NCBI GenBank assembly: GCA_017536555.1
Contig: JAFXHE010000001.1
Location: 62,001-126,000 of the forward strand
Length of the DNA: 64,000 nucleotides
Reading direction: 5' to 3'
Source of the DNA: Alistipes sp.
GTDB lineage: Bacteria > Bacteroidota > Bacteroidia > Bacteroidales > Rikenellaceae
Below the pieces are notes generated by a model that saw only the letters and a list, made by a program, of their open reading frames with translations, was not told the DNA's origin and ran no database searches. The translations under genes and the position numbers were made by a program. Below, in pieces: positions 25,644 to 34,040 of the stretch; the stretch's first letter is position 1, and each line of letters opens with the position of its first letter.

Positions 25644-25676
25644 ACGGGAGGCGAAGATTATCTCTTTACCTCCCGT
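25644..25676 (-). terminator. Terminator between the convergent M64 and YgiQ-like genes
   Basis: ACGGGAGG (25644-25651) pairs with CCTCCCGT (25669-25676). On the minus strand the stem is followed by TTTTGTTTTT, so it mainly serves the YgiQ-like operon. Confidence 0.75.
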
Positions 25677-25681
25677 TAGTC

Positions 25682-27505
25682 TTATCTACGGTTACCCGAC
25701 TTTTTATCTTGTCGCCTTACGCCACGCGGCTTTGTCACTTGTGATTTGGGGCTGCGTCTAATGCCCTGTGCTGTCGGCTTTGCACCTCGACTATCATCAG
25801 GGAGCGTACCTCCAAAGAAGTATGCCTTCTGTCGGCGTTTATCATCCTGCGAGCGCGCCACAAACACCTTCTCGCCCGTGTACGGGTTCTCGCCCGTATA
25901 GAACATCGTCGACGAGAGCGTCATCGGCGTAGGTGTCAAGTCCTGCACCTGCTCAAGTGTGAAGTGCAGCTTGCCAAGAACGCGCTGTGCCAACGACCTC
26001 ATATCCTGCTCGGTACACCCAGGATGCGACGATATAAAGTATGGTATTAGCTGATAGCGCAGACCCTCGCGCCTGCATATACTTGTAAATCGCTCATTGA
26101 GCTGCTCAAACATCATGAACGACGGCTTACGCATAAGCTTAAGCACGTGCTCCTCGGTATGCTCTGGCGCAACCTTCAAGCGTCCCGACGTATGATACTT
26201 GACAACGGTATCAAAGTAGTCGCTATCATCAAACAGGTCATAGCGTATGCCGCTGCCGATAAATGCACGCTTCACACCCTTAATCTCGCGTATCTTACGG
26301 TACAGCTCCAACAAGGGTCGGTGGTCGTTATTCATATTGGGACATAGCTTCGGATGCAAGCAGGAGGGACGACGGCACTTGCGGCACAGCTCCTCGTTCT
26401 TGCCTCGCATACGGTACATATTGGCTGACGGAGCACCCACATCTGATAGATTTCCCTTAAAGTCGGGCATAGCCACAACGCGCTTGACCTCGTTTAAGAT
26501 TGAATGCTCCGAGCGCGAATTGATAAACTTGCCCTGATGTGCCGATATAGTACAGAATGAGCAACCGCCAAAGCAACCACGATGTATATTTATCGAGTGC
26601 TTAATCATCTCCCACGCGGGGATGTCACCCTTGCCATTATAGCGTGGATGAGGAGCACGCTCATACTCCAAATCGAATGAGTGGTCAAGTTCATCGGTGG
26701 TGAGTGTTGCGTGGGGCGGTGTTATCACAACATAGTCGTCGCCAGACCTCTCGACGATAGTGGTGTTGCACTCCATCATATTGCTCAAGGTCTCGATATG
26801 CACGAAATTCTTGCCAAAGGTCTGCTTCGAGGCACAACACTCCTCATAAGAGCCAAGGTGCAGCGTTGTAGCAGCATCAAGACGCTCGACATAGCCTCTA
26901 TCAGCAATAAACCCCACCTGTCGCAGACCGCGTAGCAGCTTGGCGTTATAGCCATTACGCATAGCACGCGCCACCTCGCGTATAGGCTTATCACCCATAC
27001 CATACACCAACAAATCGGCACCACTGGTCTTAAGTATCGAGCGATGTAGCGAGTCACTCCAATAGTCGTAGTGCGTAAGACGACGCAGTGATGCCTCAAT
27101 ACCACCAATAACCACAGGTGTATGCGGGAAGAGTCGCTTAAGAATCTGCGTGTATGTGTCTATCGTGCGATCTGGGCGAAAGCCAGCCTTGCCACCTGGC
27201 GTGTAGGCGTCGTTGCTGCGCAAACGCAGGTTTGCCGTATAGTGGTTCACCATAGAGTCCATAGCTCCCGCCGTAACAGCAAAGAAGAGACGCGGCTGCC
27301 CGAGCTTCTTAAAGTCACGCAGGTCATCGCGCCAATTAGGCTGTGGCACAATGGCTACACGATAGCCCTCGGCCTCGAGAAGTCGTCCAATGACAGCAGC
27401 ACCAAAGGCAGGATGGTCGATATAGGCATCACCCGAGAAGATGATGACATCGAGCTGCTCCCAGCCTCGTGCTCTTACCTCCTTTATGGTTGTTGGCAAA
27501 AACAT
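25682..27505 (-). CDS. YgiQ family radical SAM protein
   Basis: A 607-residue protein of the UPF0313/YgiQ group. An N-terminal cobalamin-binding-like domain of about 270 residues precedes the radical SAM core, whose 4Fe-4S cluster cysteines are C311, C315 and C318 in RGCFGGCSFCTIS. A second Cys-rich stretch (CRKCRRPSCLHPKLCP) could bind another cluster. The C-terminal tail is basic and Arg/Lys-rich. The reaction is not known for this family. It is the last gene of the lptG-mqnE/PASTA-rluD group on the minus strand, 88 bp after rluD, possibly on the same mRNA. Confidence 0.88.
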   Translation of the reverse strand: MFLPTTIKEVRARGWEQLDVIIFSGDAYIDHPAFGAAVIGRLLEAEGYRVAIVPQPNWRDDLRDFKKLGQPRLFFAVTAGAMDSMVNHYTANLRLRSNDAYTPGGKAGFRPDRTIDTYTQILKRLFPHTPVVIGGIEASLRRLTHYDYWSDSLHRSILKTSGADLLVYGMGDKPIREVARAMRNGYNAKLLRGLRQVGFIADRGYVERLDAATTLHLGSYEECCASKQTFGKNFVHIETLSNMMECNTTIVERSGDDYVVITPPHATLTTDELDHSFDLEYERAPHPRYNGKGDIPAWEMIKHSINIHRGCFGGCSFCTISAHQGKFINSRSEHSILNEVKRVVAMPDFKGNLSDVGAPSANMYRMRGKNEELCRKCRRPSCLHPKLCPNMNNDHRPLLELYRKIREIKGVKRAFIGSGIRYDLFDDSDYFDTVVKYHTSGRLKVAPEHTEEHVLKLMRKPSFMMFEQLNERFTSICRREGLRYQLIPYFISSHPGCTEQDMRSLAQRVLGKLHFTLEQVQDLTPTPMTLSSTMFYTGENPYTGEKVFVARSQDDKRRQKAYFFGGTLPDDSRGAKPTAQGIRRSPKSQVTKPRGVRRQDKKSGNRR

Positions 27506-27593
27506 AGTTCAACGAAATAACCACACAATAGTTAATTATCCAATATCTTCTAAAGACTCACAGCCGAGTCAACATATTGGCGATGCCACGATA

Positions 27594-28694
27594 TTACACC
27601 TCATCGAGGTCTAAACCCACAGCATCGGTATATGTATCCCACTTCTGTAACACCGCCTTGAAATCATCGGGCATCTCCGACTCAAACTGCACATACTTGC
27701 CCGTTGTTGGATGGTCGAAGCCAAGTGCGCGGGCGTGAAGCGACTGTCGCGGAATGAGCTTAAAGCAGTTCTCTACAAACTGCTTATACTTCATAAAGGT
27801 TGTACCCTTCAGGATGCGGTTGCCGCCATAACGCTCATCGTTAAAGAGCGGATGTCCCTGCCACGACATATGGACACGTATCTGGTGGGTACGTCCTGTT
27901 TCGAGCCTACACTCTACAAGTGTCACATAGCCATAGCGACGCAATACCTTATAGTGAGTCACAGCGTGCTTACCATCAGAGCCATCACTGAAGACATACA
28001 TCTGTAGTCTATCCTTTGGACTACGCCCAATATTTCCGATGATAGTGCCCTCATCCTCGGCAAGATTACCCCACACCAATGCCACATAGCGACGATAGAT
28101 GGTATGGTCAAAAAATTGCTTGGCAAGTGACGCGTGCGCCCTCTCATTCTTCGCCACTACGAGTAGTCCCGAAGTATCCTTATCAATACGATGCACAAGA
28201 CCAGCACGAGCATTACCCTCCGAGAACATAGGCAGATCCTTCAAATGCCACGACAGAGCGTGTACCAACGTGCCAGAGTGGTTGCCAACACCTGGATGCA
28301 CAACCATACCCGCCTCCTTATTTACCACGATGATATCGTCATCCTCATATACAATGTTGAGCGGTATATTCTCGGGTACTATCTCCTCCTTACGGCGTGG
28401 ATAAGGCATCACGATAGATATCTGGTCGAGAGGCTTTACCTTATAGCTCGACTTCTGCGGCTTGCCATTAACCAAGATATTCTGACCATCTGCTGCCGCC
28501 TGTATACGGTTACGCGACGTATGCTCCAGACGTGCTGTCAGGAACTTGTCGAGACGCATCAGCGACTGACCCTTATCTACGGTTATGGCAAAGTGCTCAT
28601 ATAGCTCGTCACCCTCGTCGCTGCTCTCTGCAGATATTGCATCCAGCTCGTCGGGCAACTCATCATATCTATCATCGAAATTTTGTGTCTGCAT
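27594..28694 (-). CDS. rluD: RluA-family pseudouridine synthase (RluD-like)
   Basis: A 366-residue RNA-modifying enzyme. Residues of about 40-110 form an S4 RNA-binding domain (SLMRLDKFLTARLEHTSRNRI). The catalytic domain has the aspartate in LVHRIDKDTSGLLVVAKN and the motif LETGRTHQIRVH. RluD makes pseudouridines in helix 69 of 23S rRNA, and that target is inferred from the family. In many Bacteroidota an rluA-type gene lies beside a PASTA-domain gene, and here it follows the MqnE-PASTA fusion after 11 bp, keeping that pairing. The C-terminus adds an acidic tail. Confidence 0.88.
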   Translation of the reverse strand: MQTQNFDDRYDELPDELDAISAESSDEGDELYEHFAITVDKGQSLMRLDKFLTARLEHTSRNRIQAAADGQNILVNGKPQKSSYKVKPLDQISIVMPYPRRKEEIVPENIPLNIVYEDDDIIVVNKEAGMVVHPGVGNHSGTLVHALSWHLKDLPMFSEGNARAGLVHRIDKDTSGLLVVAKNERAHASLAKQFFDHTIYRRYVALVWGNLAEDEGTIIGNIGRSPKDRLQMYVFSDGSDGKHAVTHYKVLRRYGYVTLVECRLETGRTHQIRVHMSWQGHPLFNDERYGGNRILKGTTFMKYKQFVENCFKLIPRQSLHARALGFDHPTTGKYVQFESEMPDDFKAVLQKWDTYTDAVGLDLDEV

Positions 28695-28705
28695 AAAAAC
28701 CTAAA

Positions 28706-31063
28706 TTACTCCGTAGCACCCTCCTGTGAAGCATCTGCAACTGGGGCATCTACCTCGGTCTTGACCGCCTCCTGTTCGGCTTTAGCAGCCTCCTCTGCCT
28801 CAAACTGTGCGCGTAGTGCAGCCTCCTCCTTACGACGCTGCGCATCATAGCTCTTTGCCGCCTTATCAGAGATCTTTGCCAACGAATCTATGAGCTTTTC
28901 ATCGCACGTGAGATATAGCGTGATACCTGCACCACGACGTGCACCAGAGTTCTGGTGCAACGACTGTTTATATACCTTTGCCTCGCGGCGTGACTTAAAG
29001 TCTGTAATACTCTCATCGTATACCACCTTCTCCACGTTAAGACCACGATCCCACGCAGTGCTCTTTGCCTGCGACAGGCGCATACCAACGAGGCGGGGCA
29101 CACTTGTAAGCTGCTCGTCACGACGATATGTCACGTGTAGTGTCACGCCCGTACCAAAGGGCTCTTGTGCCGATGTCGAGGCGGTGATATCGCGGTTGCC
29201 GATGCTCTGCTTTACAACATAGTCCGTAGAGGTCATATCTGGCTGATATACCAACTTGTCGATGGTAAGTCCCGCACGCTCAAGCTGGTTGAGTGCCTGA
29301 CGTAATGGCTGCTTGGCAACAAATGGCACATCTACAATACGACGATTATAGGCATTTATGGTCACATAGATCTTACGACCAGGCTTTACGGTTACGGTGC
29401 GTATACTTGAGGTGCGAGGCAGCTGGTCGACAACGACACCACCCGCAACATCAGAGTCAAATACCGAGTCGCGTATGACAATATTAAGGTCGAGATCCTC
29501 TGCCATACGCTCCACGTCGCTGACGTGCTGACCAACAAAGTTTGGTATATCTATGCTCTTGCCGTGGCGCGTACCCACCATAAGTCCTATGTACAGGAGT
29601 ATTATGAGTAGTATCATAAGTAGTCCGATGTAGACTACATTGCGCCATACAGGGTGCGATGCAAGGAAACCCTTGGCACTCTTAACACCACGCTTTGCGG
29701 CGGCACTACCCCTCTCCACAACAGCACTCTTTGTTGCGCGTCGCACGCTACTGTTCTCTTTGTCTTCTCTCTGGTGCATTCTCTCTTTACTCTCATTTTT
29801 AGGCGTTGCCACAGGCTGCATAGCAGGCTCGGTGACAACCTCAATATTACTATCTTGCTTACTCTCTCTATCTCTCTCTGCAGCTATTGGTACAACCACA
29901 GGCTCACGCTCCTCAACACGCATAGGCTCTACCTTAACGGGAGCCACCTGCGGCTTGGTGTCTTCGGGCTTGGCGTTTGCGGACTTTGTGCGCAACACGT
30001 GGTTATAGTGCGTATCGCGCTCAACGGGCGTAAAGCCAGCACTCTGCACCATAGCACACAACTCATCTACACTCATCGCGGGCTTCTGGTCGGCTCCCGC
30101 CATTGAGTATATCTTTGTCGAGTCGTCAATGGTGCCGTCGATGTCATCTGCTCCAAATGCCAAAGCCATCTCCGTTGTCGGCTTGCCGTATGCCACCCAA
30201 TATGCCTTGATATGGGGGATGTTATCGAGATATAGACGGCTCATAGCTATCATCCTCAAATCATCCTCAACCGAGCACTCTCCAATAGAGGACATACGGT
30301 TGTGGCGGCTGCGATACTTGAGCGGTATAAAGGCATCAAAGCCTGGTGCTGCATCTTGCAACTTACGCAGACGCTCAAGGTGGTCTACTCGCTGCTCAAG
30401 GCTCTCCACGTGTCCATAGAGCATTGTACAGTTAGTGGGTATTCCCATATTGTGGGCTGCACGATGCACCGCCAACCACTCCTCCGACGAACACTTCTCG
30501 GGACATAGCTTCTCGCGCAACGTCTCATCAAAGATCTCTGCGCCACCGCCTGGTATCGCATCCATACCCGCCTCTTTTAGACGACGCAACCCCTCAACAA
30601 TGCTAATACCCGCACGACGCGTCATATAGAGTATCTCCACAGCCGTATATGCCTTCACCGCAACCTCTGGCAACACACCCTTCACACGACGAATCATAGC
30701 GCAGTAGGTATTCAAGTCGTGCTTGGGGTGTACACCACCAACAATATGCACCTCGGTAATATCGGAACCCTGCATCTCTCGCGCACGCGCCTCGATGTCG
30801 TCCAGCGACATATTCCACGCATCGGCATCACCCTCACGACGACGAAACGAGCAGAACTCGCAGTTGAACAGGCAGATGTTTGTAGGCTCAAGATGAATGT
30901 TGCGATTGTAGTATACCTCGTCACCACTCATCTGTCGCTTACGCTCCGTAGCAAGCTCACCCAAGAGCCACAGCGGTGCTTCACGCCACAATATAAGGGC
31001 ATTCTCCGCCGTAAGACGCTCTCCCGAGCGTACCGAGCTAACAATGTTATCTAATGTCTGCAT
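28706..31063 (-). CDS. mqnE: Aminofutalosine synthase MqnE fused to a membrane-anchored three-PASTA protein
   Basis: One uninterrupted 785-codon frame holds two proteins. Residues 1 to about 358 are a complete radical SAM enzyme of the MqnE type, with NIHLEPTNICLFNCEFCSF and cluster cysteines C64, C68 and C71. MqnE joins S-adenosylmethionine to 3-[(1-carboxyvinyl)oxy]benzoate, making aminofutalosine for menaquinone. Residues of about 360-465 are a charged, low-complexity linker. A single transmembrane helix follows at about 475-497. Three PASTA domains come next (about 503-574, 575-647, 652-720), then a Glu/Ala-rich coiled tail. PASTA domains usually bind peptidoglycan-type ligands outside the membrane. 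Topology would place MqnE in the cytoplasm and PASTA in the periplasm. The gene lies between lptG (1 bp) and rluD (11 bp), the usual position of a stand-alone PASTA gene. Confidence 0.85.
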   Translation of the reverse strand: MQTLDNIVSSVRSGERLTAENALILWREAPLWLLGELATERKRQMSGDEVYYNRNIHLEPTNICLFNCEFCSFRRREGDADAWNMSLDDIEARAREMQGSDITEVHIVGGVHPKHDLNTYCAMIRRVKGVLPEVAVKAYTAVEILYMTRRAGISIVEGLRRLKEAGMDAIPGGGAEIFDETLREKLCPEKCSSEEWLAVHRAAHNMGIPTNCTMLYGHVESLEQRVDHLERLRKLQDAAPGFDAFIPLKYRSRHNRMSSIGECSVEDDLRMIAMSRLYLDNIPHIKAYWVAYGKPTTEMALAFGADDIDGTIDDSTKIYSMAGADQKPAMSVDELCAMVQSAGFTPVERDTHYNHVLRTKSANAKPEDTKPQVAPVKVEPMRVEEREPVVVPIAAERDRESKQDSNIEVVTEPAMQPVATPKNESKERMHQREDKENSSVRRATKSAVVERGSAAAKRGVKSAKGFLASHPVWRNVVYIGLLMILLIILLYIGLMVGTRHGKSIDIPNFVGQHVSDVERMAEDLDLNIVIRDSVFDSDVAGGVVVDQLPRTSSIRTVTVKPGRKIYVTINAYNRRIVDVPFVAKQPLRQALNQLERAGLTIDKLVYQPDMTSTDYVVKQSIGNRDITASTSAQEPFGTGVTLHVTYRRDEQLTSVPRLVGMRLSQAKSTAWDRGLNVEKVVYDESITDFKSRREAKVYKQSLHQNSGARRGAGITLYLTCDEKLIDSLAKISDKAAKSYDAQRRKEEAALRAQFEAEEAAKAEQEAVKTEVDAPVADASQEGATE

Positions 31064-31064
31064 A

Positions 31065-32174
31065 CTATTTCGGTGCTTTGTTATACACTATTACTGCTAT
31101 TATGGCGTATATTATGTTGGGCAGCCATACACCAAGCCACGGTGTCATCGAGCCACTTATGGCAATCTGCTCAAATACTCGTCCTAACATAATATAACTG
31201 AAACACAGCGTGATACCCAAACCAATGTGCATACCCATACCACCGCGCACCTTGCGCGATGATAGAGCAACACCTATCAGCGTGAGGATAAACGTCGAGA
31301 AGGGATATGAGTAGCGCGTATGTCGCTCTACCTCGATGATGAATACGTTGTCGGAGCCTTTACGACGCTGCTGCGACAAGAAGTCGTTTATCTCCTCAAT
31401 TGTCATCGTCTTTACCAAAGACTTAACCTCGCTCAACTCGCGGGCATCAAGGTTGATGAGTGTGTCGAGATTACGATACTGCTTGTATCCCAACGAGCCA
31501 TCCTCCGAGCGTGTGTATATCACATATCGCGGTGCTGTCCAACGCCCCGACTCCTCGTCAAACGATGCGCTGGCAGCGTTCAGCGTCTCAACCATCTCCG
31601 AATTTTCAAACCTCTCGAGGGCAAAGAATGGCACTCGCTCCAGATGAGGCGAGTAGCCTCGCACATAGGCAAATGTTCCTGGTTCAATCTGGCGGTATAC
31701 GTGATCCTCGTACATTATCACCTGGTTCTTCTTGAGATACTGGCTCTGAAACTCCATACTCTTGCGCTGTGTTATGGGTATCACCCATAGGCTCAACACA
31801 ACAGATAGTAGCGCGATGATTGATGCTCCAACAAAGTAGGGCCACATAAGTCGTCTAAAGCTAACGCCACCAGATAATATCGCCACAATCTCGGTCTGCA
31901 TAGCCATCTTCGACGTGAAGAATATCACGGCGATAAAGGTAAATAGCGACGAGAACTGATTTATGAAGTAGGGCACAAAGTTGAGGTAGTAGTCGAAGAT
32001 TACATCTCGCCACGGTGCCTTAAGCTCGGTAAAATCATCGACCTTCTCCACATAGTCAAATACCACAACGACTATGATGATCATCAACAGACCAAAGATG
32101 TACGTCGACAGGAACTTTCCAAGAATATACCTGTCAAGTGTACGATAACCGCGTATGGATGGTATAAGTCTCAC
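31065..32174 (-). CDS. LptF/LptG-family lipopolysaccharide export permease
   Basis: A 369-residue inner-membrane protein of the YjgP/YjgQ family. It has three N-terminal helices (starting LDRYILGKFLSTYIFGLLMII), a periplasmic beta-jellyroll domain (about 135-270) and three C-terminal helices. With LptB2 and LptC it extracts LPS from the inner membrane. F versus G cannot be told apart from the sequence alone, and Bacteroidales often have only some of the set. The next gene, mqnE/PASTA, begins 1 bp after its stop. A 443-bp spacer full of palindromic repeats lies upstream, and I saw no clear -7 box in it on this strand. Confidence 0.88.
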   Translation of the reverse strand: MRLIPSIRGYRTLDRYILGKFLSTYIFGLLMIIIVVVVFDYVEKVDDFTELKAPWRDVIFDYYLNFVPYFINQFSSLFTFIAVIFFTSKMAMQTEIVAILSGGVSFRRLMWPYFVGASIIALLSVVLSLWVIPITQRKSMEFQSQYLKKNQVIMYEDHVYRQIEPGTFAYVRGYSPHLERVPFFALERFENSEMVETLNAASASFDEESGRWTAPRYVIYTRSEDGSLGYKQYRNLDTLINLDARELSEVKSLVKTMTIEEINDFLSQQRRKGSDNVFIIEVERHTRYSYPFSTFILTLIGVALSSRKVRGGMGMHIGLGITLCFSYIMLGRVFEQIAISGSMTPWLGVWLPNIIYAIIAVIVYNKAPK

Positions 32175-32229
32175 TGTTTGTTTTTCTAAATTTGTTATTT
32201 GTTACGCACTATGTGTATCTCTCGTTTCG

Positions 32230-32271
32230 GGGCAGCAAGCTATACATCGAAGCTGCACCCTTATCACGAAA
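32230..32271. repeat. Half copy of the 124-bp palindromic element
   Basis: CGGGGCAGCAAGC...GCTGCACCCTTATCACGAAAC resembles the right half of the element at 32352-32475 (CGGGGCAACAAGCTC...GCGCCCTTATCACAAAAAA). Its left half is missing, possibly lost at the lptG side. Confidence 0.6.
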
Positions 32272-32284
32272 CTATTAAGAGCCC

Positions 32285-32351
32285 CCTCCGCTGAGAGCGG
32301 TTTTTTTCCACCCTGTTGAGAGTAGTTTCATCCCCTCCTTGTTGAGAGTGG
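32285..32351. repeat. Three 25-26 bp direct repeats with a TGAGAG core
   Basis: CTGAGAG (32291), TTGAGAG (32316) and TTGAGAG (32342) are each preceded by C-rich sequence (CCCTCC or CACCCT) and followed by G.GGTTTTTT or TAGTTTC. A fourth, looser copy, TTTGAGAGC, is at about 32484. They lie between the palindromic elements. Confidence 0.65.
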
Positions 32352-32475
32352 TTTTTTGTCAGAAGGGTTGCAGATGTGGTGGTGAGTCGCAGTTGGCACG
32401 GATGGGACATACTTTGGGTATTTCCCATTCGGGGCAACAAGCTCAACGCCGCAGATGCGCCCTTATCACAAAAAA
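32352..32475. repeat. 124-bp palindromic element (copy 1 of the pair behind tgt)
   Basis: It starts TTTTTTGTCAGAAGGG and ends CCCTTATCACAAAAAA, so its ends are imperfect inverted repeats. The centre forms ATGGG...CCCAT at 32402-32428. The flanking arms pair only partly. Confidence 0.8.
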
Positions 32476-32493
32476 CAAAGAACTTTGAGAGCA

Positions 32494-32617
32494 TTTTTTG
32501 TCAGAAGGGTGCAGATACAACGCTCGGCGAATTTCGAGGCGATGGGCTGTACCTCACGTACTGCCCATTGACGAGATAATTCGTTAGCGGCAGTAGATGC
32601 GCCCTTATCACAAAAAA
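32494..32617. repeat. 124-bp palindromic element (copy 2), abutting the tgt stop codon
   Basis: It has the same ends as copy 1 and the same length. The centre is GATGGGCTGTAC...GTACTGCCCATT at about 32540-32569. The right end touches the stop codon of the minus-strand tgt gene. The termini also match those of the 13381-13507 element (CCTTATCACGATAAAA). Confidence 0.8.
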
Positions 32618-33748
32618 TCACAGGCGGCGAGATAGCTTAATAACCATCTCCTCCTTCCAAGGCTTAAAGTCTCCTGCTAAAATATGTCTTCGAGCTTCGC
32701 CCACAAGCCATAGATAAAATGCTATGTTGTGGAGCGAGGCTATCTGTGCCGCAAGCATCTCCTTGCATACCACAAGGTGGTGGAGATATGCTTTGGTATA
32801 CTGCAAATCGGCGAATGTCACACCATTGGGGTCAATGGGCGAGAAATCATCCTCCCACTTCTTGTTGCGTATGTTAATAATGCCCTCCGAGGTAAAGAGC
32901 TGTCCGTTGCGTCCATTGCGCGTAGGCATCACGCAATCGAACATATCGACACCTCGGTCGATGCCCTCAAGGATGTTTACAGGCGTACCGACGCCCATCA
33001 AGTAGCGCGGCTTATCCTCGGGGAGCACAGCATTTGTCACCTCTATCATCGAGTACATCACCTCGGTAGGTTCACCAACGGCAAGTCCACCTATGGCATA
33101 GCCATCGGCATTATACTGCAAGACATTGCGCGCAGCACGCTCACGAAGGTCGGCATAGCCGCAACCCTGCACAATGGGGAATAGTGCTTGATAGTGTCCC
33201 CACTTGGGCGATGTCTGGTGATAGCGGTTGAAACATCTATCGAGCCAACGCTCGGTGAGGGCTAATGACTTTGCGGCATAGTCGTGTGGGGCATCACCTG
33301 GAGGACACTCATCGAATGCCATCATAATATCGGCACCTATGGTACGCTCGGTGTCGATGACACTCTCGGGTGTGAAGAGGTGGCGTGAGCCATCTATGTG
33401 TGACTGAAAGTGACAACCCTCCTCCTTGAGTTTACGACAAGCTGCCAGCGAGAATACCTGAAAGCCACCACTATCTGTGAGCATCGGTTTATCCCACGAC
33501 GAGAAGCGATGTACGCCACCCGCCTTCTCCAAAATCTCCATACCTGGACGCAGGTAGAGGTGGTAGGTGTTGGCGAGAATTATCTGCGCGTGCGCCTCAT
33601 TAATCACATCGCGGTGGAAGATACCCTTCATTGCCGCAGCCGTACCGACAGGCATAAATATTGGGGTCTCAACCGCACCGTGGTCGGTATATAGTACACC
33701 TGCACGAGCGCGACTATCAGAGGCTGTATGTAGTAACTTAAATTCCAT
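32618..33748 (-). CDS. tgt: Queuine/preQ1 tRNA-guanine transglycosylase
   Basis: A 376-residue enzyme that exchanges guanine-34 for preQ1 in GUN-anticodon tRNAs. The start ATG at 33748 (MEFKLLHTAS) is chosen because the promoter -7 box at 33766-33773 lies inside the longer frame. Catalytic residues are D92 (LTDSGGFQVFS) and D271 (DMFDCVMPTRNGR). Unusually, the region after FSPID, where the classical CxCxxC zinc cysteines sit, reads PNGVTFADLQYTKAY (about 307-320) and has none of them. The conserved His region (LHNIAFYL, H340) remains. Single gene, divergent from the glycosyltransferase. Confidence 0.92.
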   Translation of the reverse strand: MEFKLLHTASDSRARAGVLYTDHGAVETPIFMPVGTAAAMKGIFHRDVINEAHAQIILANTYHLYLRPGMEILEKAGGVHRFSSWDKPMLTDSGGFQVFSLAACRKLKEEGCHFQSHIDGSRHLFTPESVIDTERTIGADIMMAFDECPPGDAPHDYAAKSLALTERWLDRCFNRYHQTSPKWGHYQALFPIVQGCGYADLRERAARNVLQYNADGYAIGGLAVGEPTEVMYSMIEVTNAVLPEDKPRYLMGVGTPVNILEGIDRGVDMFDCVMPTRNGRNGQLFTSEGIINIRNKKWEDDFSPIDPNGVTFADLQYTKAYLHHLVVCKEMLAAQIASLHNIAFYLWLVGEARRHILAGDFKPWKEEMVIKLSRRL

Positions 33749-33765
33749 AGTACATATATAACGCA

Positions 33766-33773
33766 CAAAGATA
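33766..33773 (-). promoter_or_regulatory. tgt promoter -7 box
   Basis: TATCTTTG on the minus strand, 17 bp before the chosen tgt start. The remaining divergent spacer to 34007 is AT-rich with nothing else that I can name. Confidence 0.6.
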
Positions 33774-34007
33774 CACAAAATATGTGGAAAATGAAATCAT
33801 TTTATCAATCTTTACCCCTACCCAAACCCTTTCCCGCCAAAACATCACAATTTTTATATTTTATTTATTGAAGTATATATTCTTTATTTAGCTATATAAT
33901 GACAACTTTTAACGATGAAATCAAGCGGTTTTCAGGGTATTATTTGGCAGATTATATAATTTTTGAAAAATTATCTCACACTTGTTGTCGATTATCATTT
34001 AATTTAG

Positions 34008-34015
34008 TATCTTTG
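34008..34015 (+). promoter_or_regulatory. -7 box (TATCTTTG) of the GT2-sigma factor operon
   Basis: It matches TAnnTTTG 25 bp before the ATG at 34041, with TTGTTG about 19-25 bp upstream. Confidence 0.6.
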
Positions 34016-34040
34016 CGCGATATATATCTTTTATAAGGTT

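Noticed and set aside
32285-32351. CRISPR-like array (TGAGAG repeats)
   Set aside because: There are only three or four loose copies without unique spacers of equal length, and no cas genes are nearby.
33749-33778. Longer tgt frame from a TTG at 33778
   Set aside because: The promoter box lies at 33766-33773 and the conserved Tgt start MEFKLLHTAS is at 33748.
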